A program made the position numbers and the translations under genes. DNA of 64,000 nucleotides from SAR202 cluster bacterium. Lineage in GTDB: Bacteria; Chloroflexota; Dehalococcoidia; Lucifugimonadales; Lucifugimonadaceae. The stretch's first letter is position 1, and each line of letters opens with the position of its first letter. Below are positions 18,972 through 29,154 of the stretch, in pieces. The notes beneath the pieces were generated by a model. That model searched no databases. It was not told the origin of the DNA and saw only the letters and a program-made list of their open reading frames with translations. Location of the stretch: assembly GCA_009392215.1 (NCBI GenBank), contig VFGZ01000041.1:1-64000 (forward strand), in the 5' to 3' direction.

Positions 18972-20750
18972 ATGTTGATGCAGATTAAAATTCTGAGTGA
19001 TGAGCTTGCATCTCGCATCGCGGCAGGGGAGGTTGTAGAGCGTCCAGCTTCGGTTGTCAAAGAACTCGTGGAAAACTCACTTGATGCCGGTTCCACGCGT
19101 GTGGATGTAAAGGTCATTGGTGGGGGCGTTAAGTCGATTCTTGTGATCGATAATGGGATGGGAATACCTCCCGAACAAATAACAACAGCGTTCGAGCGTT
19201 TCGCCACTTCAAAAATTGATGAATCATCCGACCTTATTTCGATCCCTACTTTAGGGTTTAGGGGAGAAGCTCTTCCATCAATAGCATCGGTAGCCCGAGT
19301 AGCCGTTGTTTCAATGTCCGTCGGCGCTAGTTACGGTGCCAAATACAATGTGGATTTTGGCGAGGCAGGGCCAGTAGGTAAAATTGGGACCCCTCAGGGG
19401 ACCCGTATTGAAGTCACAGATTTGTTTAAAAACACTCCGGCGCGGCTTAAGTTCCTGGGCTCATCTGGCCGAGAGCTTTCTCGGGTACAGTCGGTATTGG
19501 CGACGCTTGCTCTTGTGAATCCCGATGTAGCTTTCAACCTTGTTGCTGATGGTCGAGAGCGACTCAGGACCACAGGCTCGGGAAAGCTAATTGATTCAAT
19601 GGCCGGCATTTATGGTGAAAAAATCGCTGATCAAATGATTCCATTAGAATCGGACGCTTCCGGTGCGTTTGCGGTAGATGGACTTGTTAGTTCCCCTTCA
19701 CTGACACGCGCTAACCGGACGTACATTACGATCTCGGTGAATGGCCGGTATATACAGTCTCGCAGGTTGTCCTATGCTATCGAACAGGCTTATCACGGGT
19801 TTCTCCCCGATCGCAGGTTTCCGTTAGCGCTTCTAAGGATTCGTACCCCGCTTGAAGATGTTGATCCAAATGTGCACCCTGCGAAAGCAGAAGTTCGGTT
19901 TCTCCGGGAAGATCTTGTTTTCTCAATTGTTCAACGTGCTATACGCGGGGTCTTGTCTGTTTCTGCACCAATTCATGAAATTGGTTCAAGCACGACAGTG
20001 GCTTCATACGGCTCAACTGGAACGCGCGAAGTACGGATATCATCAAGGCAAGGAAGTTTGGTTGAGAAATCTGATCCTGTACTGAAAACCGTGCAGACGA
20101 AGTCGTCTGAAATAGAGGACGATATTGCATCTAAGTTTTACCAGAGTGGACCTACTCCTCGTGAGGCACTGCCTGTTTTACGTGTAATAGGACAAACTCA
20201 CGAGACCTATATTGTTGCCGAAGGCCCTGAAGGGTTATATCTGATCGACCAGCATGCTGCTCATGAGCGTGTCACTTTTGAACTGGTGAAACACCGTTAC
20301 GATAATGGTGGGTCAGAATATCAATCGCTACTGGAACCTCTCACCGTCGATTTGTCTCCTGGGCTAATGACCACCGCTCAAGAACATCAGGAAGATTTGA
20401 ATAAGGTTGGCTGGAGATTTGAGGAATTTGGTAAGAGTAGTTTGATACTCAGGAGTGTGCCTGGGCCATTATCGGCGAAAGTTAGCGCGGACGGTGCCGC
20501 TGAGGTTCTTGTCGAGGTTCTTGATGAACTTGCTTTAGGTGGGAGTGGGGATACGTGGAACCATCGTTTGATTGCTACTATTGCCTGTCATGCATCTGTT
20601 CGAGCCGGCCAAGTTCTTTCGATTGATGATTGTAAAAACTTGGTTCGCCAACTTGAAGGGGCAGTTCGTCCCAATACTTGCCCGCATGGACGACCAACTA
20701 TTGTGCGATTGAGGGTTAATGACCTCGAACGTGAATTTAAGCGTCGTTAA
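18972..20750 (+). CDS. mutL: DNA mismatch repair protein MutL
   Basis: IAAGEVVERPASVVKELVENSLDAG; TLGFRGEALPSI; C-terminal DQHAAHERVTFE and CPHGRPT endonuclease-type motifs. Confidence 0.96.
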   Translation: MLMQIKILSDELASRIAAGEVVERPASVVKELVENSLDAGSTRVDVKVIGGGVKSILVIDNGMGIPPEQITTAFERFATSKIDESSDLISIPTLGFRGEALPSIASVARVAVVSMSVGASYGAKYNVDFGEAGPVGKIGTPQGTRIEVTDLFKNTPARLKFLGSSGRELSRVQSVLATLALVNPDVAFNLVADGRERLRTTGSGKLIDSMAGIYGEKIADQMIPLESDASGAFAVDGLVSSPSLTRANRTYITISVNGRYIQSRRLSYAIEQAYHGFLPDRRFPLALLRIRTPLEDVDPNVHPAKAEVRFLREDLVFSIVQRAIRGVLSVSAPIHEIGSSTTVASYGSTGTREVRISSRQGSLVEKSDPVLKTVQTKSSEIEDDIASKFYQSGPTPREALPVLRVIGQTHETYIVAEGPEGLYLIDQHAAHERVTFELVKHRYDNGGSEYQSLLEPLTVDLSPGLMTTAQEHQEDLNKVGWRFEEFGKSSLILRSVPGPLSAKVSADGAAEVLVEVLDELALGGSGDTWNHRLIATIACHASVRAGQVLSIDDCKNLVRQLEGAVRPNTCPHGRPTIVRLRVNDLEREFKRR

Positions 20751-20766
20751 CGACTGATTTTGATTG

Positions 20767-21609
20767 CTATAGCAATCGTAATCCGGCAACAGGATGGCGG
20801 AACTGATACACGGCGTTCTGGGCTACTCCACATACATACACGGTTTTCATGTCATCGCCTCCGAACGCTAGATTTGCCGGAACCCAATCTGGTAAATGGT
20901 AGAGATCGATTAAAGTACCTGTTTTATCGAGATAAGCTATCGCTCGAATACCCGGTAAAGATTGGAGTATGTTTCCATCGATATCTACTGCCAATCCATC
21001 CGGGTTTCCCGGTTCTCGGAATCTGCGAATCAAATGCTGGTCTAGTAAATAACCATTCTCATCGATGGTAAAGGAAACGAGGCGTTGCGCACGGCTTTCA
21101 GAGACATATACGTTTGAGCGGTCTGCCGACACAGCTATTCCATTTGGGAATGCTAGATCGTTGGCGAATGCACTGACCTGGCCAGATGGCGTAACTTTGT
21201 ATACAGGACTAATAGCGGGGTCTGGCAAGGGTCTGCGAACTGGATCCGTGAAAAGTAGGTCTCCGTTTGGTAAAAAACAGAGATCATTCGGTCCACCTAA
21301 TGCTGTGCCGTCATATTCGTCTACAAATATTTCGGTCTTACCGGACGTATCGATATGTAGAATTGCTTTTAGTGCCGCATCTGCTACAAACATTTCTCCT
21401 GCGGCATTGAAGACCAGTCCATTTGGACGGCCGCCTGTCGTAGCAACCTCTTTGATTGTTCCGTCATTGGACACTCGAATGATGGATGACTCATCTGCGC
21501 TTACCAGATGAAGGGCTCCATTAGGATCGATCGCAGGGCCTTCTGGACCTTGAACGCCAGAGGCTAGTAAACGAAATTCAGAAGGTATGTTTGTTAGGTT
21601 GCTGCTCAT
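20767..21609 (-). CDS. SMP-30/gluconolactonase/LRE-like beta-propeller protein
   Basis: GPEGPAIDPNG, GGRPNGLVFNAAGEMFVADA, GPNDLCFLPNGDLLFTDP. Confidence 0.88.
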   Translation of the reverse strand: MSSNLTNIPSEFRLLASGVQGPEGPAIDPNGALHLVSADESSIIRVSNDGTIKEVATTGGRPNGLVFNAAGEMFVADAALKAILHIDTSGKTEIFVDEYDGTALGGPNDLCFLPNGDLLFTDPVRRPLPDPAISPVYKVTPSGQVSAFANDLAFPNGIAVSADRSNVYVSESRAQRLVSFTIDENGYLLDQHLIRRFREPGNPDGLAVDIDGNILQSLPGIRAIAYLDKTGTLIDLYHLPDWVPANLAFGGDDMKTVYVCGVAQNAVYQFRHPVAGLRLL

Positions 21610-21844
21610 AGTGTTTCAATGAAGATTATGCCTCGCCCCGGATCTGATCAAATATCAAGAGCTTTTTGCATTACCTCGATAGTAATTGTCGGGGATAAAT
21701 ACCGTCTATAAAATGGTGATGTAAAAAAACCGACTCGCTGCTCGATTTTGTCCTCGCAATAATCATAAATGTTACTTTGCCGGCATCTTATACAAAACCT
21801 TTCTCGCTCGCTTCAGTACGATCATCACTTGTAAAGGTTTTACC

Positions 21845-22729
21845 ATGAACAAATATGTACTACTAAGTGGGACGCCTCTTTGGAAGCGAGTCGGTGTATT
21901 TCTTGAAGCTATCAAGTTTGAACACTCTGTTTTTGCACTTCCTTTCGCTATTCTGGCGGCATTTATATCAGCAGGCGGCTGGCCTGATCTAACGGATTTT
22001 ATTTGGGTGGTTGTTGCGATGGTAAGTATGCGTACGTTTGGTATGTCGGCTAATCGCCTGATAGATGCAGAGATCGATGCCCATAACCCGCGTACTGCGA
22101 TGCGTGCGATTCCTACCGGAGACATTAGCCGCTTTGCAATGACATGCTATATGTCTCTAGCTGCGTTGATCTTCGTTGCCGCAATATCTCAACTTCATCC
22201 GGTCACATGGTGGTTAGCTCCCATCCCTTTGGGGGTTCTGGTTGGATATCCCTATCTCAAACGGTTTACCTGGTTAGCTCATTTTGGGTTGGGTGCTGTG
22301 TACTTAATTGTTCCCCCGGCTGTTTCGTTGGCGTTGACGGGTACTATGCCTTTTGGTTTTGTGTTAATCGGTCTAGGTTCTATGGTCTGGGTAGTTGGAT
22401 TTGATGTCCTGTACGCCACCGCTGATTTTCAGGTTGACCGTGACCAGGGCCTGTATTCAGTGCCGTCGAGATTCGGCATCCCGACGGCACTTGTAATTTC
22501 CAAAGGATTACATTTAATTGCCGTGCTTTTGCTGGTAATTGCTGGTTTGGTGTTTGGATCACATTTGCTTTACTTCGTTGGAGTTGCTTTGGTCGCATTG
22601 CTTTTATCCTACGAGCAGTCACTCGTGTCTTCCGATGATCTGTCGAAACTTAATATGGCGTTTTTTACGATGAATGGGGTTATAGCCATTATTTTTGGGA
22701 TTTTTGTCGTGATTGGAGAGTTAATCTGA
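21845..22729 (+). CDS. mqnP: UbiA-family prenyltransferase of the futalosine menaquinone pathway (MqnP-like)
   Basis: NRLIDAEIDAHNPRTAMRAIPTG and DVLYATADFQVDRDQGLYSVPSRFG motifs; clustered with mqn genes. Confidence 0.88.
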   Translation: MNKYVLLSGTPLWKRVGVFLEAIKFEHSVFALPFAILAAFISAGGWPDLTDFIWVVVAMVSMRTFGMSANRLIDAEIDAHNPRTAMRAIPTGDISRFAMTCYMSLAALIFVAAISQLHPVTWWLAPIPLGVLVGYPYLKRFTWLAHFGLGAVYLIVPPAVSLALTGTMPFGFVLIGLGSMVWVVGFDVLYATADFQVDRDQGLYSVPSRFGIPTALVISKGLHLIAVLLLVIAGLVFGSHLLYFVGVALVALLLSYEQSLVSSDDLSKLNMAFFTMNGVIAIIFGIFVVIGELI

Positions 22730-23370
22730 TGGGTGTATACGTACTAGGTATAGCCGGGGCCAGTGGAGCGCCGTATGCCAGGCGGGTTCTTGAACAAATG
22801 CTTGCGGGAGGGCACGAAGTCAAACTTGTGATTTCGGATGCCGGGCGCAAGGTTATTGATGTGGAAGAGGGTCTCGTGCTCACTGGTAATACTGAAACCG
22901 ACACTCCATCGATTCTGCAATGGACTGAGAGCACCTCCAGCGTTGGAAGGTTGCAGATGTATCACCATAAAGATGTCGCCGCTCCGATAGCATCGGGGTC
23001 GTTTCCAATAGACGGGATGGTCGTTGTTCCGTGTTCTGGTGGGACGCTTGGTAGGATCGCTCACGGAGTCTCCAACGGTTTACTGGAGCGGGCAGCTGAT
23101 GTTTGTTTGAAGGAACGCCGTCGTCTTGTTCTTGTTCCTAGAGAAATGCCTCTAAGCCTAATTCATCTTCGAAATATGACAGCTGTTACCGAAGCTGGTG
23201 CGATTGTTTTACCGGCATCTCCGGGTTTTTACCATGCTCCAACCCAAATTGATGATCTTATTGACATGGTCGCGGGACGTATTCTTTCGGTCTTAGGTAT
23301 TAACTCTTCATTGATGAAACCATGGACAGGCCCTGAGGAGTCATCTTACTTGGATGGGGAGTTACTTTAG
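22729..23370 (+). CDS. ubiX: UbiX-like flavin prenyltransferase
   Basis: GIAGASGAPYARR, VVVPCSGGTLGRIAHG, LVLVPREMPLSLIHLRNM. Confidence 0.93.
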   Translation: MGVYVLGIAGASGAPYARRVLEQMLAGGHEVKLVISDAGRKVIDVEEGLVLTGNTETDTPSILQWTESTSSVGRLQMYHHKDVAAPIASGSFPIDGMVVVPCSGGTLGRIAHGVSNGLLERAADVCLKERRRLVLVPREMPLSLIHLRNMTAVTEAGAIVLPASPGFYHAPTQIDDLIDMVAGRILSVLGINSSLMKPWTGPEESSYLDGELL

Positions 23371-25131
23371 TTGGCGTTCACCGATCTGCAATCGTTTCTT
23401 GACTTGCTTGAAAAAGAGGGTGAGTTGAAGAGGGTGACCGAAGTGGTCGATCCAGAGTTAGAAGTGACGGAAATTGCAACCCGGGCAGTCAAGGAAAATT
23501 TGCCAGCACTTCTTTTTGAAAACGTCAAAGGCTCGCAATATCCTCTGGTGATTAATTCTATGGCCACTATGCGGCGAATTGAGCTGTCTTTAGGCCGTCC
23601 ACCCGATGCTTTGGGTGAAGAGATTGTGCGGTTTATGGAAGATGTTAACCCTCCAAGTCCAGGTGCCTTGTGGCGTAATCGTAAAACAGCGTGGCGCTTG
23701 CTCAAAATCCGACCTAAATTAACTCGCGGTGCACTTTCTCAGCAGGTTGTCGAAGAGCCTCACCTAGAGGAACTTCCGACTTTGAAGTGTTGGCCTGAAG
23801 ATGGTGGACGTTTCGTTACCCTTCCTCTGGTAATGAGCAGAGATCCTAAAACGGGTGCTGGGAATATGGGGATGTATCGAATGCAGGTTTATGACCAGCG
23901 TACTACCGGGATGCATATGCAACTTCAGAAAGGTGGTGGGTTCCATTATCAGACAGCGGAGAAAGCCGGGGAACCATTGGAGATGGCTGTGGCGATAGGA
24001 GGGGATCCTTCTTTGATATTAGCGGCTATCATGCCGTTGCCGGAAGGATTAGATGAGGTTGCTTTTTCTGGGATTGTACGGGGACGTCGTACTCCGCTAG
24101 TTAAAGCTAAAACGGTGGATTTAAGAGTGCCCGCACATGCTGAGTTTATATTCGAAGGGATCCTGAGACCTGGAATACGCAGGCACGAAGGGCCATTTGG
24201 TGATCATTTTGGGCATTATTCCGCATCAGCCGATCATCCTGTGTTTGAAATAAGCCGAGTTACCCGTCGCAAAAACGCGGTATACCCTGCAACGGTTGTG
24301 GGCCGTCCACCACAAGAAGATCGATATTTGGGCGATGCAGCTCAACTTGCTTTGACGCCGTTGATTCGTCTCATAAGACGAGAAGTTAAGGATATGTGGG
24401 CCTACTACGAAGCGGGTTTTCATAACCTGCTGGTGGTTTCTGTAAATCCTCGTTATCAGCGTGAACCACTCAAAACAGCCCTGGGATTATTAGGTGAGGG
24501 GCAACTTTCTCTGACAAAGAATCTTGTACTTGTCGGGCCCGAGGTAAACCCAAGAGATCGTAGTGAGGTCATCCAGGCGATTCGTAGAAACTTCGATCCC
24601 GTTAATGACTTTCACCTGATCGCTCGTACGGCATCTGACACGTTGGATTTCACGGGAGAGGCGGTGCACAAGGGATCGAAGATGATCCTTGATGCGACGG
24701 CCGGCTCATCAGGGGAAGGGAGTCCTACCGCGGTTGCATTGCCTTCAAACCTCGCGTCCATGTCACCGTTTATTTATAAATACAGGCTTGTAGGCAAGAC
24801 TATGCTGATAATTCAGGTATCTGAATCAGGAAGATCTGTCGTGCAGAAGTTAGTGGACAACCCTCTTTTAGTTGGAGTAAAAATCGTCGCCGCCGTCTCC
24901 GATGATGTGGATATTGAGGACGATGAAAGTCTTTTATGGGGGATATTCACAAGATTTGATGCGGTACTTGACGTTATGTTTTCGCATACTGAATTTCGAG
25001 GTCTTGCCCCAGTGTATTCCGGAGTTATGGGAATAGATGCGACCTGGAAACAGGGTTACCAAAAACCATTGGTTATGGACCCTGAAATAATAAAGAAAGT
25101 AGATTCGGAATGGTCCCGATACTCGAAGTAG
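23371..25131 (+). CDS. mqnL: UbiD-family decarboxylase (menaquinone biosynthesis decarboxylase-like)
   Basis: 586 aa; GAGNMGMYRMQVYD, EGPFGDHFGHYS motifs; adjacent to ubiX and mqnE. Confidence 0.88.
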   Translation: MAFTDLQSFLDLLEKEGELKRVTEVVDPELEVTEIATRAVKENLPALLFENVKGSQYPLVINSMATMRRIELSLGRPPDALGEEIVRFMEDVNPPSPGALWRNRKTAWRLLKIRPKLTRGALSQQVVEEPHLEELPTLKCWPEDGGRFVTLPLVMSRDPKTGAGNMGMYRMQVYDQRTTGMHMQLQKGGGFHYQTAEKAGEPLEMAVAIGGDPSLILAAIMPLPEGLDEVAFSGIVRGRRTPLVKAKTVDLRVPAHAEFIFEGILRPGIRRHEGPFGDHFGHYSASADHPVFEISRVTRRKNAVYPATVVGRPPQEDRYLGDAAQLALTPLIRLIRREVKDMWAYYEAGFHNLLVVSVNPRYQREPLKTALGLLGEGQLSLTKNLVLVGPEVNPRDRSEVIQAIRRNFDPVNDFHLIARTASDTLDFTGEAVHKGSKMILDATAGSSGEGSPTAVALPSNLASMSPFIYKYRLVGKTMLIIQVSESGRSVVQKLVDNPLLVGVKIVAAVSDDVDIEDDESLLWGIFTRFDAVLDVMFSHTEFRGLAPVYSGVMGIDATWKQGYQKPLVMDPEIIKKVDSEWSRYSK

Positions 25132-26234
25132 CTGACCCTACACTTCAGGTTGAAATCAACCTGTCAGATAAACGATTATTTCCAATTTGGGACAAGGTTC
25201 AGATTGGAGAGCGCCTCTCGAGTTCAGAAGGAGTTACTTTACTTGATACGGATGATTTATCTGGGGTGGGCCGTATGGCAGACTTCGCAAAAAAGCGTAT
25301 CACAGGTGACAAGGTCTACTTCGTGCTCAACCGTCATGTGAATCCGACCAACATATGCGTGCTCAGTTGTAAGTTCTGTGATTTTGCAAAAAAACCAGGC
25401 GATAGTGACGCTTACGAGATGTCCATTGAAGAAATCTTAGACCATGTGGATGATGATATACACGAGATTCACATCGTAGGAGGGCATCATCCGACCTGGC
25501 CGTTTGAGTATTACGTTGATATGGTCAAAGCTATCCACGAGAAGGCGCCTCATGTTCAGATCAAGGGATTCACTGCCTCTGAGATTGATTACTTCCAACG
25601 GCGCTGGAAAGTTACGCCTGAGGAGTCTTTGGCAATTTTGAAGGAAGCCGGTCTGCAGTCGATGCCGGGTGGTGGCGCCGAAGTATTTTCGTCGCGTGTT
25701 CACAAAATTTTGCTTCCTGGTAAGGCAAATGCAGATCGTTGGGCTGAAATACATAAAACCGCGCATCTTATGGATATACCCACAAATTGCACGTTGCTTT
25801 ACGGACATATTGAATCATTCGAAGAACGCGTCGAACATTTAGTTCGCTTACGTAATATTCAAGATGAAACGGGCGGATTTCTGGCGTTCATTCCATTGGA
25901 GTATCAAGTTGGAATGACCAAGCTCCGTCCCCGGCATACACCTGCAATGGATGATTTAAAGATGATTGCTGCCGCTCGTCTGATTCTTGACAACATTAAG
26001 TACATAAAAAGTTATTGGGTGATGTTAGGGGAAGCCACTGCAAGTGTCGGTTTGAATTTTGGTGCGAACGATTTGGATGGAACAATAGGAAAAGAGCGTA
26101 TCGCCCATGCGGCACTTGCCGAATCTCCGGCAGGGCAAGCTAGAGAACGAATGGCGTCATTTATCCGAGACGCCAGACGCATTCCCGTGGAACGTGACGC
26201 CTTGTACAACGAGATCAAGGTATATGAACAATAA
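25110..26234 (+). CDS. mqnE: Aminofutalosine synthase MqnE (radical SAM)
   Basis: NPTNICVLSCKFCDFAKKPG (CxxxCxxC), VGGHHPTWPFEYYVDMV, GGGAEVFSSRVHKILLPGKA, TLLYGHIES. Confidence 0.93.
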   Translation: MVPILEVADPTLQVEINLSDKRLFPIWDKVQIGERLSSSEGVTLLDTDDLSGVGRMADFAKKRITGDKVYFVLNRHVNPTNICVLSCKFCDFAKKPGDSDAYEMSIEEILDHVDDDIHEIHIVGGHHPTWPFEYYVDMVKAIHEKAPHVQIKGFTASEIDYFQRRWKVTPEESLAILKEAGLQSMPGGGAEVFSSRVHKILLPGKANADRWAEIHKTAHLMDIPTNCTLLYGHIESFEERVEHLVRLRNIQDETGGFLAFIPLEYQVGMTKLRPRHTPAMDDLKMIAAARLILDNIKYIKSYWVMLGEATASVGLNFGANDLDGTIGKERIAHAALAESPAGQARERMASFIRDARRIPVERDALYNEIKVYEQ

Positions 26235-27021
26235 TCGACAATTGCTTTCGATTGGGCATATGACATATCTGAACTCAGAGGTCTTCTACTGGAGACTTTC
26301 TAAAACGCTCTTTAACTTGGTTCCTATGCATCCGCGTGCGATGGCTGCGGCCTTGGAACGTGGGGATCTGGCGGCTGGTCCTCTTCCAATAGCTGAGATT
26401 ATGCGTATGAATGGTCAAGTTCGCTCTTTAGGCGATTTGGGCGTTTCTTCTCACGGCGCAGCGAAAAGTGTTTTTTTATTTTCGCGAGTACCTGTTGGAA
26501 AACTGTCTGGTACGAGTATTGCTGTGACGTCTCATACAGCGACTTCGATTCAATTGTTACGAGTCCTATTTAATGATTTTTGGAAAGTACACGACCATAA
26601 ATTTGTCGGAGTGGAGTGTTCTCATGAAGCCGCCCTGTGGATTGGTGACCCTGCACTGGAGCTCCGATATTCCTCTGAGTATGATTTTATATACGATCTC
26701 GGGACGGCTTGGACGACTTTGACCGGCAAGCCATTTGTGTTTGCAGAATGGGTTGTTCGTACCGATATCCCCATCGAACAGGCGTCTGAACTTGAGCGGC
26801 AGTTGCTGAAGGCCACACAGGAGGGCGTACGCAATATTGATGAAATAAGTAGATTTCGCGCAAACCAATTCTTGACCGAATCAGATGTAAGTGATTATGT
26901 GCGAAATTTTTCATATTTCCTTGGCGATAAAGAACGGTTGGGTCAGATGGAATTTCAGCGGAGACTTGATCAATTACCGACCTGGCGCCCCGATTTAAAG
27001 GCCGTCGAATCGCTAAGGTAA
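26224..27021 (+). CDS. mqnA: Chorismate dehydratase MqnA
   Basis: LLSIGHMTYLNSEVFYWRL, GDLAAGPLPIAEIMR; ATG 26224 overlaps the mqnE stop; the track start at 26107 is overextended. Confidence 0.9.
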   Translation: MNNNRQLLSIGHMTYLNSEVFYWRLSKTLFNLVPMHPRAMAAALERGDLAAGPLPIAEIMRMNGQVRSLGDLGVSSHGAAKSVFLFSRVPVGKLSGTSIAVTSHTATSIQLLRVLFNDFWKVHDHKFVGVECSHEAALWIGDPALELRYSSEYDFIYDLGTAWTTLTGKPFVFAEWVVRTDIPIEQASELERQLLKATQEGVRNIDEISRFRANQFLTESDVSDYVRNFSYFLGDKERLGQMEFQRRLDQLPTWRPDLKAVESLR

Positions 27022-27068
27022 GAAAAGGTTATTTAGGCATCGTCCTATATGTTTGAAATTTAGTAATA

Positions 27069-28166
27069 ATGCTTCACCAGATAACAGACAAGATTTTTTC
27101 AGGGATACGGATTACGACTGAAGAAGGCTTATGGCTTTTGCGAGAAGCTGAGTTGTTAGATTTGGCTCCGCTCGCGGAGTATTGGCGTCAAAAGCATAAT
27201 CCTAATAAGGATGTGTCATATGTGGTCGACACGAACCTTAACTACACCAATTTATGTGACGCTTATTGCTCTTTTTGTGCGTTTTACCGAACAGATCCGA
27301 ATGATCCGTCTGCATACACTTATACCGTTGAACAGATTATGGACAAAATCCAACGCGCTCGAAAAAATGGCGTTAGGACCGTACTAATGCAAGGGGGGCT
27401 GAACTCAGATCTTCAACTGGACTATTATCTGAAAATGGTTTCTGAGACGAAGAAACGTTTCCCGGATGTGACACCGCACTACTGGTCTGCTCCTGAGATC
27501 GTGCGTATGACCGAAGTATCTGAGATGTCATATGAACAGGTTTTCGAGGCTCTATGGGAAGCCGGGCAGCGGTCAATGCCAGGAGGAGGATCGGAAATTC
27601 TCTCTGATGAAGTGAAAGCTATAGTGTCAAGGTTTAAACCCAAGGATACCGTAGATCAATGGACGGAAGTGCACGCTGCAGCTCATAAGGTTGGATTCAA
27701 GACCACTGCGACTATGATGTACGGGCACGTAGAAAAAGACCAGCATGTCATCGAGTCGCTTGAGCATATTCGCAACGTTCAGGATCGAGCGCTGAAAAAT
27801 GAAAATGATGGTGGGTTTACGGCGTTTATTCCCTGGTCTTATAAAAAAGACAATACGGCTTTAGCAAAACTGATCGATGAGGAAGCTGGGCCTAATCAGT
27901 ACCTGAGAATTATTGCGATTTCACGAATCATGCTTGACAACGTTCCACACATTCAAGCTTCCTGGTTTTCAGAAGGTAAGAAAACCGGTCAAATCGCACT
28001 TCGGTTCGGGGCGGATGACTTCGGCGGAACTCTTTTCGATGAAAACGTGATGCTTGCAGCCGGATTCTATAACCGTACGACCGAGGATGAAGTGCGGGAG
28101 ATGATTGCTGAGGCTGGATTCTCACCGGTCCAACGACTTACCAACTATGAAATAGTTGAGGGCTAA
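27069..28166 (+). CDS. mqnC: Cyclic dehypoxanthinyl futalosine synthase MqnC (radical SAM)
   Basis: NYTNLCDAYCSFCAFYR, VLMQGGLNSDLQLDYYL, GGGSEILSDEVK, TMMYGHVE. Confidence 0.92.
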   Translation: MLHQITDKIFSGIRITTEEGLWLLREAELLDLAPLAEYWRQKHNPNKDVSYVVDTNLNYTNLCDAYCSFCAFYRTDPNDPSAYTYTVEQIMDKIQRARKNGVRTVLMQGGLNSDLQLDYYLKMVSETKKRFPDVTPHYWSAPEIVRMTEVSEMSYEQVFEALWEAGQRSMPGGGSEILSDEVKAIVSRFKPKDTVDQWTEVHAAAHKVGFKTTATMMYGHVEKDQHVIESLEHIRNVQDRALKNENDGGFTAFIPWSYKKDNTALAKLIDEEAGPNQYLRIIAISRIMLDNVPHIQASWFSEGKKTGQIALRFGADDFGGTLFDENVMLAAGFYNRTTEDEVREMIAEAGFSPVQRLTNYEIVEG

Positions 28167-28217
28167 AAGACTGAATCGGCATTATCTAATTAATACGTGA
28201 TTGATTGAATATTAACC

Positions 28218-29069
28218 ATGACCATCAACGACAATAAGATCATATTTGGTCACAGCCCAGACGCTGATGATGCGTTTATGTTTTTTGCGATGGAACGCAA
28301 ATATGTTCAAATTCCGGGTTTTACGTTCGGGCACCATATGGACGATATTGAATCGCTTAACATATTGGCAAAATCCGGCAGGCTACCGGTTACAGCCATT
28401 TCAGCGGCACGGTACCCTGGGGTAGCCGAACACTATCGAATAATGTCGTGTGGTGCGTCAATCGGGCGTAATTATGGTCCCATGGTGGTTTCAAATCAGA
28501 TCCTATCGGAATCTGACCTTGACGGTAAAAAGATAGCTGTTCCAGGCCGGTTTACCACTTCATGGCTTTTGTTCCAGATTTTCGGCCCAAATAATTGTCA
28601 ACCGATATTTATGGAATTCGATGATGTGGGCCTTGCGGTTAAAGATGGACGCGCTGATGCTGGGATATTACTGCACGAAGGTCAGATACTTTACGAAAAG
28701 CAAGGCTTTCACGGGGTGCTGAGCCTTGGAGAAAAATGGCATCAAGCAACAGGTCTGCCAATACCTCTCGGGCTCGATCTAGTCAGCCGTCATATTAATG
28801 ATGACCTAGCTCAGCAATTAGCAAACGCCTCTTTGGCGAGTATTAATTACGCACGTGATCATGAAGAAGAAGCCCTTGAGTATGCGTTAAGTTTTGGGCG
28901 TGGGATTGACCCTGCGGATGGCAAGAAGTTTGTACGTATGTATGTGAACGAAGACACCGTAGATATGGGGCAAGAGGGTAGAGATGCCCTTGAAAAATTG
29001 TTTGCAATGGCTGTTGAAAGAGGAGTAATCGCGGAATTACCTGAACTGGATATTGTTCAGGCTGAGTGA
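28218..29069 (+). CDS. mqnD: 1,4-dihydroxy-6-naphthoate synthase MqnD
   Basis: FGHSPDADDAFMFFAM, VTAISAARYPGV, KIAVPGRFTTSWLL, GILLHEGQ. Confidence 0.9.
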   Translation: MTINDNKIIFGHSPDADDAFMFFAMERKYVQIPGFTFGHHMDDIESLNILAKSGRLPVTAISAARYPGVAEHYRIMSCGASIGRNYGPMVVSNQILSESDLDGKKIAVPGRFTTSWLLFQIFGPNNCQPIFMEFDDVGLAVKDGRADAGILLHEGQILYEKQGFHGVLSLGEKWHQATGLPIPLGLDLVSRHINDDLAQQLANASLASINYARDHEEEALEYALSFGRGIDPADGKKFVRMYVNEDTVDMGQEGRDALEKLFAMAVERGVIAELPELDIVQAE

Positions 29070-29154
29070 ATGTTAAGTCAAAGCTGTAACTTTGCAAATA
29101 ATCGACTAAGCCAACTGAAAATTATTAGATTTTTGAATAGGCCATATTAAGAAT

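Noticed and set aside
18972-20750. MutL with possible altered endonuclease motif
   Set aside because: DQHAAHERVTFE and CPHGRP motifs are intact; canonical endonuclease-type MutL.
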